A stretch of 64,000 bases of DNA from Uloborus plumipes (lineage: Eukaryota > Arthropoda > Arachnida > Araneae > Uloboridae), in contig JAXGGA010003959.1 of assembly GCA_038373865.1 (NCBI GenBank), positions 1 to 64,000 on the forward strand, written 5' to 3'. Both the position numbers and the translations under genes were made by a program. The notes under the pieces were generated by a model. The model ran no database searches and was not told the DNA's origin. It saw only the letters and a program-made list of their open reading frames with translations. Positions 47,067 through 58,600 of the stretch are shown here, one piece after another (position 1 is the stretch's first letter; each line of letters opens with the position of its first letter).

Positions 47067-47639
47067 CTTTCTTTGAAACACATTTAGATTCTTGGTACTC
47101 TTTATAAGGTTTTTCGGTTCAGTTGCTAAAATGGTAGATTTGCTACAGGATGATTTTAACTCTTCAGTGTAGCAAGAGCGTGGCTTTGTCTTAAGCTGCC
47201 ACTAATCTCAGAAATTGTATAAGATCAGCAGTACTTACTGAAATTAAAGTTAATATAATTTTAAAATCAAGCAATCTCAACTACCAGGTTAACTCAAATT
47301 ACTACTTTAATTTCTGTCAACCTCCTAAATTAAATAAGGTAACAAAAATATGGCTCTTTATTTTAATATAAACATTGAAATCCATTAAATCGACATTTTT
47401 TCACCAGCACCAAAAACACTCATTTTGCGAAGTTTAGAGCCGAATTATGCAAAAACTGAAAGAGTAGCCATAGGTTTGTTAACTGATTTTGTTCCTGGGA
47501 CAAGAAAGGCTTCTACTCCAGCTAGTTTTATATCTGGTCAGTCATGGTGCAAGAAGATAGTGACCATCAAAGTCGAAATTTTGCGATTTCTGCAATTTCT
47601 GAGTCAAATATTTCAGGAGTCAAATATTCGGGAGAGGCA

Positions 47640-48624
47640 AGTTTTGCATGTAATCAAAGCATAGGGCTGCAGTTTCATTATCCTCATTCTTGGATGCTTC
47701 TTTTAAATTAGCATAAAATTTTGTAGCCCTCCTTTTATGTACCATTAGCTCTGCAGCTGCCTCACGTTTAGTTTAGTCGTCTAGAGTTTGGTCTTTTAGG
47801 TTTGCCTTTAGGCTTTCGCATTGACTACAAACATTTACTTGCGGTCTTCCGAAGGAGTGCCCAAAGTTTTCACGAAAATATAAATAATAGAAGTTATACT
47901 TGACAACATCTTTTAGCTTAGGATGGTCATTAATAAATAATTCATGCATTTTCGTAATATTTAAACGGGAATCAAGGTATTTTCTGCGTTTTTCCCCGTA
48001 GTGGGTCTCTTTAACTTCAAATTTAGAGATTTGCTCATGAATAAGCACCCAAATGTGACCCGAAATGGCATTGCCACTTCTGTTTTGACCTCTCTCGTCT
48101 TTAGGGGTTGTATTGGTACGTAATAACTGACATATTCTCCCTAATCTGTTGAGCGAAATTCCATGAATTTTCATAAAAAAATTTTTGCAAACATGTTTCA
48201 ATTCCCCACTGATTTTTAAATTGTATTTGTAAGAATAATTTCTTTTAAAAGCTTCTCTTTCGGAATTTTCCACACTTGATGTTTTCTCTTCAGCATGATT
48301 TTGATTTTTCGTTCTACGCGTAACTTCACTAATTTCTATTAGGGTTTGAATGTATGTATCTTGTGAATTTTTGTTTTCAAGTTTGTGGAAATAACCCCAA
48401 GTTTCATTTATTACATGTTCATTTATGTTTAAATAGCATTTCATTTTGCAATTACATGTTATAAAATTTGGTTTTTCAAGGGCAGGTACTTGCTTGCCAG
48501 TAAATGAGATATAGCTCTCACCTTTTACTCGGGCCGTACGATTAACGTTCCGCCTGTACTTTGCCTCATTTGTAACTCCTCACCTCCTTTTTTCTGCAGG
48601 CTCTTCGTCGGAACTTTCTGACAT
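47640..48624 (-). pseudogene. element-encoded protein of the DYMQNLPLPN family, broken
   Basis: The minus frame begins MSESSDEEPAEKRR at 48624 and meets an in-frame TGA at 48580-48582. It then continues in the same frame through RVKGESYISFTGKQVPALEK, a Cys-pair segment (FITCNCKMKC), GNAISGHIWVLIHEQISKFE, KYLDSRLNITKMHELFINDH and SFGRPQVNVCSQCESLKANL. A TAA at 47773 follows. The same frame then resumes as KREAAAELMVHKRRATKFYA and FDYMQNLPLPNI, where homology ends at the internal inverted repeat. I recognise it as a multi-copy, uncharacterised arthropod protein family. The zinc-binding-like Cys pairs and the later Asp motif suggest a transposase, but that is inference. Two stops and truncation make this copy inactive. 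Confidence 0.7.
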
Positions 48625-48809
48625 TATTCTAATTAGTTTAAAAGAATACCAATATAAAAACGGGCACTAATTACAAGAATTGGAGACAAATATCTGTCCT
48701 TTACCTTGAATGCATTCTTCTTGGCACTCCGCAAGCTGATAAGGAATTTTTCTCAGCCAAGAGCAAGCCAGACCAGTAACACCAAAGGTGCGCCGCAAAA
48801 AAAATCTAT

Positions 48810-48860
48810 TTTAGTGCAAAAACCAGATAACAGACGCCGTTGACTGGTTTTTGCACTAAA
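48810..48860. repeat. 17-bp perfect inverted repeat, 17-nt loop
   Basis: TTTAGTGCAAAAACCAG (48810-48826) and its exact inverse CTGGTTTTTGCACTAAA (48844-48860). A partial third copy, GACTGGTTTTTGAAATAAA, lies near 48987. It sits between the gene remnant and the right TIR of the TTAA element. Confidence 0.8.
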
Positions 48861-49308
48861 GCCAAAATTTTGCTAGTTATCTTCATACTATAAAAGTACC
48901 GTTTTTTTCTTTGTATGTACTAAAATGTGTATTTACCACTAAAGAATCACATGGCACTAATAACTCAATTTTGAAAAAAAGTCTGTTGACTGGTTTTTGA
49001 AATAAACGGTTCAAATATTCATGTACTTACAGTTAGTGGGGATATAGTAGAACACAAAATAATTGTCAGTTCCACGGTTCACTCCTAAAGCAAAAGGTAT
49101 TGGCTTATCTAAGTTGACATGTTTTTATTGAAAAAAAGAGCAAGGTCCAACTTTGACCTCCCTAAAGGGAAAGAAAAATTTTTTTTTTTGCAAAAATAAA
49201 AAACACGTGTTTAATAGTTTCAAATAAAGACCATATTCTGAAATTTTCAGCAAAATAAAAAATGTCAAGTTTTTTGACTGCCTGATTCTTAAAAAAAATG
49301 GCTCTTAA

Positions 49309-52302
49309 TAAATTTAAAAAGAAATGTTCTATATGTTTACAAAAAATCTATATGTTTACACATTGGCTAAATTGCATCTAGAAGAGGAATTTTGCATGTT
49401 GCTCCTATTGACTAAGAACCTTGAGTTTTTGAAGTGGTTTTTATTCATGAAAGCAAGCTTTTAAACATTTCACATGGACGACTTACTTTCAACATTTCTA
49501 AGCTGAAGGTATTAAATTTTATTCAGAACAAAAAATGACAAGTCATTTTTCGGTAACATAAGTTATGAGTTTATTTAACTTTTCACAAAAAAATTTTCAC
49601 AGACCAACTTTCATAATGCTTTCAGTATAATCCTTACATGTTACAATTCATAGCTTCATATGAACAAGAAGGAAATTTTCACATTCGTACATTCCTTTTA
49701 ATGTACAGTACATGCTATTATCATTTCTTCCATATGTAAAGATAGTAACTATATACAGAAATCACATTTTGCTATTTTGGCTGCATTGGAAATAGTTAAA
49801 TTACACAGGTATCACACGAAGACAAACAATAACAACACACAATAAAATACAAGTCACCCAATAACATCTGACTAGATAGAGGAACCTTGCAGACAGCATA
49901 AACTATTGTGAATTCAATAATATCACAAAATTGAAACAAATAAAATTTTTGTTCACAATAATCAGGGTTTATTATGAGTATTTAGTTTCACTTCAAAGAC
50001 ACAAGCATCCTCCTATAATTGGATTTTTTCCAGAAGGAGGTTTTAAAAAATATGAATTAAAAAAATGCATATTACACAAGTACATGATAAAATCGTCAAA
50101 TCATATAAATATTTGATGCACAAAGCAGTGATTTACAAAACCTTTCATTTTAATTTATTTCACCGTAGTATTTATGAAGATGTTTAAACGAATTCATTAA
50201 TATTTATTATGAAACATTGAACTGAAACTTTGTATTAAGTTAATTTAATTCCATTAGATATTATAAGGTTGCAAAAGTTACATGGAATATTTCTTAGAAG
50301 TTTGTTTGGAAGAGTTATGTTGGTAATAAGGGTAAAAGTTGTAAAAGATTTTTATTCTTTCTTTTATCAAATTTCACATATTACTTCTTGTTCATATTAA
50401 TGCTATTTGAATTTCTCAGAAATATTTCATTAAATGATTTTCTTTTTGTGCCTTATTGGTAACTTACCTACACAGATGGTTGAAGTAACATTTTTATTTA
50501 AAATTCCATCCACAATATATTCAATGATGTATATATTAATGAATGATCACTCCCCATGTAGTTGATTAGAGAAAAAAATAAGCATATGTATTAAGGGCTA
50601 TTTCAGAGATCAAATGTGTCCTGCAGGAAATGTGAATATTTGCTTTCTACATGGAATACACCGTGTAACAGGGGATGGCATAACCAAGATGGCAGTATTA
50701 CATGTAGTTTTACATTACATCTGGCTTAGGAGGACAGTAAATTACTGCTTAATTTGTATTCTACTTTTCAATTTGAAGGTTATGCATTTATGCATACCAG
50801 CAAGAGTCCAGAGTAATCATACTTAATGTAAAGTTTAAAGAAATAACTTTTTTTATTTCAACAGAAGAATACTGAAACGGAAGTTTAATCTATTTACTTC
50901 TCTTTTCTTTCTTTTTTTTAAAACCTTGATGTGTTGGTTGAATATTTCTGAGTCATAAAATATTTTCTAAATTTTTCCCATTAAGTTAACTCATATTTTT
51001 TTACTAAGTTATTTAGTTCTTTTTGTCAAAAAAATACACATTACTAAACACTTAATTAACATGTGACAAATATTTAATTTTCAGATCTGTAAAAATTGCT
51101 TAGAAAGTTAAGAAAAAATTATTACTGTTGAAAAATTGTATGAAAATTATTATTTTTGTATAAAAATTAGTATTTTTACTATTAAAGCGCATATTTCTCT
51201 ATTATTTTTATTAAAGCTGCCAAAAGAGGAATATTTATGGTATTTCCTATAGTATAACTAAATATAAATGTTTAGCTTCTATTGACATCTATAATGGTTA
51301 TTTTTATAGATCATTATGACCTTTATTATAATTCATGTGAAAATTGTATTTTAACTGAAAGGGGTACAAATATTTACTTTGTGGATATAATGCTCGAAGT
51401 CATTGGTGTGTCCAATATAAACTTTCAAAAACAGAAAATATATTTTAAGAATAGATTTGTTGTAAGTTTTAAGGTAATGAGTGTAAAAATTCTGAAAGAG
51501 ATTAAAAAGGGAAAAACTTGTAAGTAGCTAAAAATAAGACTTTTCAAGAAGGTCATTATGTTCTTTTTATTTCATGAAAATATTAACATGTTTGATTTCT
51601 TTGATTCATGCTGTCTGCATTAAAAATGAAACTTCACGCATGATGTTAAACTGTACTGCACATACACAGACAATTAACATCAAAGTTACTAAAAGAGATA
51701 GACTGGAATTACACATAGAGATTAGAGACTCTAAGGTGAGAGAAAAGTGTAATCCGATTTCAAGGATTAAAGAAAAAACTAGTTTTGAACTACTATATAG
51801 GTTTGCCTCTTGTGATTAGATTCTTCAATACAATAATAAAAAATACGCTTAAATCTCCATTTATTAAAATATGTCTTAATTATAGAAAAATAAAACTTGG
51901 ATCACATCTATCAAAACTTAATTTGAAAGTGAATAAAGTATTTTTTCACGACTCTTTGTTCTAAACTTGTAGTGAACCAAATTGTAAATAGTTTATGCTG
52001 ATTAAGTATATATTCCTCTGTAAGATTTTTGTCTTATCACTTTACATTTCATTTTTAGAAAAGTATTAAGCAGTAACAGAATGCACACAGTATAAATATA
52101 AAATTGCATTCCTTAAAACCTTTTGGTTCAGCTCATTTGTGCTTGATATTTGCACATCAACTAGCCTTTTCTTAGAATATAAGTTAGGATAAACAGATTT
52201 AAATTTTTGCCTCAGCTCATTAAATGTCATTAATTTTGAAAACTTTCAGAACTTATTTTTGAGGCTTAGTTATCCATTCAATCAAGCTTCAAAGTATGAT
52301 CT
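49309..52302. other. AT-rich 3' flank of the synaptotagmin-family gene
   Basis: No transposon termini were found in this 3-kb stretch, unlike its surroundings. It lies directly downstream of the gene's stop codon at 52303, so part may be 3' UTR. Several TTTATT words (minus-strand AATAAA), for example near 51865 and 50845, could be polyadenylation signals, but which is used cannot be read. Confidence 0.4.
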
Positions 52303-52661
52303 TCACCTTAGAGTGTGCCACTGAGTGACTTGCTTTCTGGGCGACTGCTTCATTGCTCGCCAATGATTTAATGCCAAACCTTTTACAGAAGAACCAATTA
52401 CTACCTTTCCAATATGTCGACTTTTCCTTGCTCCAGAGCTATTTGGTGGTGATGTTGGACTGTCTGGTGAGGAAAGAGATTCATCTTGTGGGTCTCGGTG
52501 ACTTGCAACAACCAAGAAAATCACATGATCAAGCTGATTGGGTGGAACATCAAATGTTAGTGTCTCATTGAAGACTGGATTACATGTGCCATGTCTGGAA
52601 GAAGTTTTTTTCTTTTTCAGCAGTTTCCCATTGTGCATTAAGAGAACACGAATGAATGGAT
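52303..52661 (-). CDS. last coding exon: C2B core and C-terminus
   Basis: The acceptor is CCACAG at 52662-52667 (plus-strand CTGTGG). The exon opens in phase 1, completing a TAT (Tyr) codon with the last base of the upstream exon, and runs PFIRVLLMHNGKLLKKKKTS to the TGA at 52303-52305. It carries the Ser/Pro insert in loop 3 and the terminal WHTLR. Confidence 0.92.
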
Positions 52662-55600
52662 CTGTGGGTTGAAAAATGTTAAAGTTAATGCAAATTTAAA
52701 TTTTTTTAGAATAATTATTTTCCGTTTTTTAGAATAAATATTTTTTAAATACTTATTTTCCTTATTTAATAACATATTTTACTAAAGATACTCCCAAGGA
52801 AGGAGTATTAACAATGTGTATCAGCTGTGTTTTGTGGTTAGATTTTATTGTTAAGAAAAATAAAATATAGGCAATGTGTTATTGGTGTCCCTATTCCCAA
52901 CACTCATTTATATACTTTTGAGCAAATTTATCTTATTAGAGAGTGTTATACTATATCATAATACATATAGGTATATTAATTTTTATAACTACTTGAATGT
53001 GCCATATAAATATTTCAAAAATTATTTATACATTTTGATACACAAGTCATCTTGTATGGGTCCCCAGGCATAGGCGGCTGGTGCGTCAAAAGAAATGTGT
53101 GGGGGGAGGGGGGGCACATTTTTTTTTTTTAAATTTGGTTGCATTATTGAAATTTATTATTACTGATTACCTTCAAAATCAGGTCTCAAAAAATCAAGGC
53201 GGATAGTCATTATAGATTCACAGTACCATTCTTATGAAATAACACGAAAAAAGTCCCTTTTTTGGAATTTTGAGCTTTTATTATTGTAAAATAAATCAAT
53301 CCTCCAAGTAAAAAATAATTTTTCAATCGATCATTAATTTTTAACTCAGAAAAGTGACGAGGCAAGACTCCTTTACCTTTGGAAGTGAGGGGGCAGTTGT
53401 CCCTCTTGCCCCGTTGTACAAGCCGCGTATATCCGAAAGGGCAATAAAGTATGTTTTTATAAAATCTTAATGTTAAATTGAAGAAATGTAGACATTTTTC
53501 CCATGTTGGGGGCCAAAACTATTGTTTTGTGATTGGTGTCCCCACTTTAGAAGCAGTTTCAGGTGACAATGAATATTTGTTTTGGAATGTTTTTATTGAT
53601 CTTAATTAATTTGGTTATTGTATTTAATTGTTCTGTTGTAAATTTCAAATAGTAATGAGTAAGCAACATTGTTAAATCTTTGAAAAGAATAATAATATAC
53701 ATAGATTGAAGGATATTTAATGACATGCAAAGTTATCAACTGTTTTATTAGTTACATCTAAATTTTAAAACTTATAAGAATAAACTTTTAGCTGTGAATT
53801 AATATTCTTGATGTAAAATTGAGATATATCAATCAATATTTTACAAGTAGTTTAGAATAATTTGTGTTCCAAAATTATTTTTATTCACAGAATAAAGCAA
53901 AATTGAATAGTTAAAAAAATATTTTTCAAAAGTTGACTGTTTTATTACTGTAAAATTTTTCATAGTAAGTTTTCTAGCAACTTTGTCTTCTTCTTTTATT
54001 CTAAGCTAATTTTGAAATTGTACATAATTATAAAAAAATCCTGAAAACGAAATTATGTCACATCAATGTGCCACTAGAAGCCAAATTCATTTCACTTTCT
54101 AGACCATAGACAATTCAGGTGAAATAAACAAGATGCACTCTGAAATTTGAAGGTGGTAAGTATTATATTACAGAGTATAACGACTTGAAACATTTAAAAA
54201 AGAATTTCAAAACTTTTACCCAGGTTATCGTAATTTCTGCCCAACATATCTAAAAATTACATCATTTAAAAATTAACAAGTATTATTTTTACTTAAAAAT
54301 GCTGTGTGTATTTTTAGTGCAAAAGTAAAAATTCCAATGAAAAATGAATTTTTCGATTAACATATAGTGATAATTTTTTTAAGTACTGTTAAATATTGTA
54401 TGAAGTAACATTCTAAAAGATGTATTTCTTCTTCATTTTTAATCAAATGAATAAAAGTTAAAAAACTTCCCAAACTCATGGGGATGTTTTTAAGTTAGGA
54501 GACTAATAAGACTTTTACATAAAAATTAAAAATAGGATTTAATGAGTTTAAATTTTTTTTTCATTTCTGATCATTGATTTGTATCTTTCAATGACTTGTC
54601 TTTATATAAAAATTAATAACAATTAATTAGTCATGAGATTAATTTTTCCTACTTGTCATTAGCAAAAGTTAACATGTTGAAAAATGTTAGGGATGGACCG
54701 GATAGCGATTTTGCCGGATACCGGATATCCGGTGGCTCATCACACGCCGGATACCGGATATCCGGAATTGTGCCGTTACAATTACACTGCATGTTCGCTT
54801 ATTTTTATGTAATGCAGCTTCAAAATAATAAATCAAAGTTGTTTCTCGCATCACTTCTTTAAGAACATGTTAAATACATTCAAATTAATTTTTAAAGCCT
54901 CTATTTTATTTGTACAGGAGTAGCGCTACATATGAAATGAAACACTAGCGTATTGTGATTTCTTTCTAAATTATATGTTTTTATCAAAATAGACAAAACT
55001 TTAAAAGATTGAATTAAATATTTCTGTATATACTCAAAGTTTAAACTTTTAATTATTCTTAGTTTAAATTTTAAAGCTTTTTTGTTTCAATATCATTTCA
55101 ATAGGTTTGTACGTAAATCATACAGTTATTAAATATTTTACCAATATTAAAAAAAAGAAAGAAAGAAAGAAAAAAGAAAAAAAAACTAAGCTCAGACAAA
55201 CGTTTTTTTTTTCAAATTGATACATATTTTATTAGAATTTTATGAATTTAAACTTCATTACAAAGTAACACATTTTCTTATTTCTAATTTTGCAATAATA
55301 TAAAGCAAAATTTTGCTTTGAAATTCTTTTTTTTTTTTAAAGAATAATACGCATGTAATTCTTCTAACATACAAGTTAAAGAAGAAAATATTAAAACAGG
55401 ACCAGTGTATTAAAAATAATAATAATACTAAAATTATACTCAATTAATCAGTTAAAAATTTTATATAACTCCAAAAAACAAAGGAACATGTTTTCTGAAG
55501 ATTCAAATGAGCAGTTTAAATATATTTTTAAGAGTTATGCTAAAGTTGTTCACTTTTTAAAAAACAAATGAGTAAACTTATACTTAAATAATTAACTTGA

Positions 55601-58600
55601 AATTTTACTTTAGTTCCAAAAAATTAAGATACACATTCTTAAAAGTAGCAAATTATCATTTTAAATACATTAAGGGTCATGCTAAACACATTCACTTTTT
55701 AAAAACAAATTAATAAACTAATTCTTAAACGATCACGTCGAAATTCAACTTCATTTTGCAAAAATAAAGATACATTCTTAGATGCAAATGTTATATTTAT
55801 GGGTTATTCCAACCAAAATGGCACAAATCATGTCTGAAATTGTCGAGTTAAGTTTATCAAATGAAGTAATTTTCGCCAACTAATCATTGTTTTAAAAATT
55901 ATTCTCTGTTTATTTGTGCATAATAAAGTGTAAATGGCTTGTATATGAGTCATTAATTAAGGGTTTTGAATAGTTCGACCACTTTGTGTAACAGAGGAGA
56001 CAAATGAGGTTTAAAAAATATATTTCTCATCGTAAAGAAAAGTTAATTACAGAACAAGTATAAAATGAACTAAACATCCTAAAACTAATTCTGTCTGCAA
56101 TTTCAAGAAAAAATATTTTTTGCACTATTAATGCGACTGTAACAGAGTGGACATTCCACAGCACAAATTAACTATCATCAGCAAAGAATTTTAGGCTTAT
56201 CTTAGTTACTGATTATATAATTCAATGTATCAAAGTAATCACAGCAGATATATTACTTGTACTTATTTTAAAAAAATATCACATTAAATGCAATTGCTTA
56301 TTTTATTTCTGAAAGGCTTGTAGCAGAGTGGACAGTTTGAAACATAAAAAAATCTAGGAACAAAGATAAGTAAGTGTTTTTCCAAGAATTTTTTGTTTAC
56401 ATACATAAAAATCAGCAGAAAGGGTGTCAGAAGCATTTTTTGTGCATGCATTGCAATTGCAAATGATTTTGTTGTTGCATTTCAGCTTAATCTTAAATTG
56501 CATTTTAAGTCCTAGCAATTTAAAGCTGGGGCAGATCATTTTTTCCTTCTTTTGCCAAAGAATTTTTTTGGGGGTCCTTTATAAATGGCTTATGTCTAAA
56601 TAAGTAATATTTGGTTACACACAATTAGATGGAGAACAAATAAAAAAATACGATTAATTGGTGGTAAATATTGAAATTAATTACCAAAATTCTGAAGTAT
56701 CGGGACTGATTTGTACCATTTTCGCTGAAATGACCGATATATTATCATTATTATTTAAAATTATTCTAAACATGTTCACTTTAAAAAATAAATTAATAAA
56801 CTTATATCTAAATAATTACCTTAAAGTTTTACTTAAATTCCAAAAGACTACACTTTCTAAAGATGCAAATTAACATCTTAAATACAGTCAAGTCTCAATA
56901 GCTCATAGTCCCAAGGGACCGACTAAAAGCTTAGAGTTATTGATAGCTTGAATTACAAGCAGTTCCTACCGTCTTTCCAAGAATTTGGAACCAAATGAAA
57001 ACTTTGAGATAAAGGTATGAGTTTATAAAGCTTCGAGTTATCGAAACTCGATTGAATGTTATTGAGGGTCATGCTCAACATGTTATCGAGGAGTTATCTA
57101 GATCACTTTCTCCAATGTTAGATAGCTTATTTTTTGTATGTTATTTTCAATTATAATAAAGCAATAATAGTGACAAAGTAAAAAATATCTAATTACAACA
57201 TCATTGGGTGTTAGTAGATCGCAATTTTTGTTAGAAGCACAAAAACTAAAAATAAAAGAATTCAATAAATAAAATAATTTGAGAATTTATATTAAAAGCT
57301 ACTGCGATTAATTTTTATGAACTAACGATATGATCGTAAGTTTTTTTCAACCTTTTGTCGCACATTAATCCTTGAAGCTTTCTAGCTTTTTCTTTCTAAA
57401 TATTTTAACTAAAATATTTTTGAAAAGCTGAAGACAATCATATTTTATCTGGAAATTGTGAGAAATCAAATATGTAGAATGCTTCCATGTCCAGTACACA
57501 GTCGGAGGAATAACATAATTTTTGTTTTAGAAGCAAAAGTTGGTAAAAAGGAAAGATGAAAAGTAATTACATCATCTGAAAGGTTTATCAAACAATGAAA
57601 TTTTTAACTGAGATTTTTGTAAAAAAGAAAATATTCAATTAGGTCTTCACATCATACCGGATAACCCTCACATCAATTCCGGATATCTCCCACATCAATA
57701 CCGGATACTTTGCCGGATATCCTGCAAAAAATCTTCCGGATATCTGTATCCGAGGCGGTCAGCCGGATCGGATATCCGGAAGTACCGGATACTTAAAATA
57801 TCAGCCGGATAGGCTGGGTGCCGGATAGTTACCGGATATCCGGTCCATCCCTAAAAAATGTACAAATATGACGACCAGCAACAGGCTCTGAGCCCAACTA
57901 GGATGATCCTAGTCAACTTATAGCTTCCAATCAAGATCAATGGCCCTCTTAAAGCTATCGATTCCCTTACTCATTACAGCCTCTTCCGGCAAGCTATTTC
58001 AGGTTCCCACAATCCTACTAAAGTATTAATTTTTCCTAATCTTCAGTTTAGCGTCAGATTTGAATAGCTTAAAACAATGACCCCTTGTCCTTCTTTCCTT
58101 GCAACAATTTAATCCATTAACATTTGATAAATTCAAACAACTGAATTATGTCCTCTCTGACTCTCCTTTGCTCAAGACTAGAGCCGTATTTAAAGGACGG
58201 GTTTTTAGGGTTCAAACCCCCTCCTAAATTTTTCAGAACTATTCCAAAAAATTCAATGTTTAATGCCCTTTTTGCTGAAAGATATTATTATTACTATTTT
58301 ATTTTTAATTTTCTTATTTACTTTTAGATTTCTTTTGAAAAATGAAATCATCATTATTGAATGATAGTACAAGTTAATTGATTTATCTGCAGTATTTATC
58401 TTTATTGTAGTTTTTGCAAACATAATTTTATACACAACAATACACCTTTTTAGCTGGAGCAAAGATGCTTTGTACACATCAGCATTTTTTCCTTCATTGG
58501 AAAGATATGTTATTTTATTTTCCATATAAATGCCCCTTAAGCATTTGCTGTAACAAAAAGCAATAGAACAAAGAACATGAAATCAAATTTTATTTATCAT

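Larger units (their letters stand above)
46113..47618. repeat. ~205-bp inverted repeat around a 1.1-kb spacer
   Basis: 46113-46315 and 47412-47618 are inverted copies, sharing for instance CCATAGGTTTGTTAACTGAT and GGACAAGAAAGGCTTCTACT (plus orientation in the right copy). The right copy begins exactly where the DYMQNLPLPN reading frame breaks off, so the rearrangement disrupted that gene. Confidence 0.8.
40234..49304 (-). mobile_element. TTAA-flanked element with ~290-bp TIRs and a gene remnant
   Basis: It is bounded by TTAA (40230-40233 and 49305-49308). The left end is GAGCTGTTTTTTTTAAGAAT and the right end, in reverse complement, GAGCCATTTTTTTTAAGAAT. The inverted match runs on through CAAAAAACTTGACATTTTT and, across the nested insertion, through 45736-45925 against 49016-49200, about 290 bp per TIR. 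Removing the foldback at 40334-45731 leaves about 3.67 kb, with a broken minus-strand gene (47640-48624), an internal inverted duplication (46113-47618) and a second minus frame (46762-46986). TTAA targeting fits piggyBac- or Kolobok-type elements, but the ends are not piggyBac-like (no CCC). Confidence 0.8.

Noticed and set aside
58253..58525. 90-codon minus-strand frame in the hAT MITE
   Set aside because: The sister copy at 17972 does not keep the frame, and the MITE ends bracket it; no conserved protein is implied.
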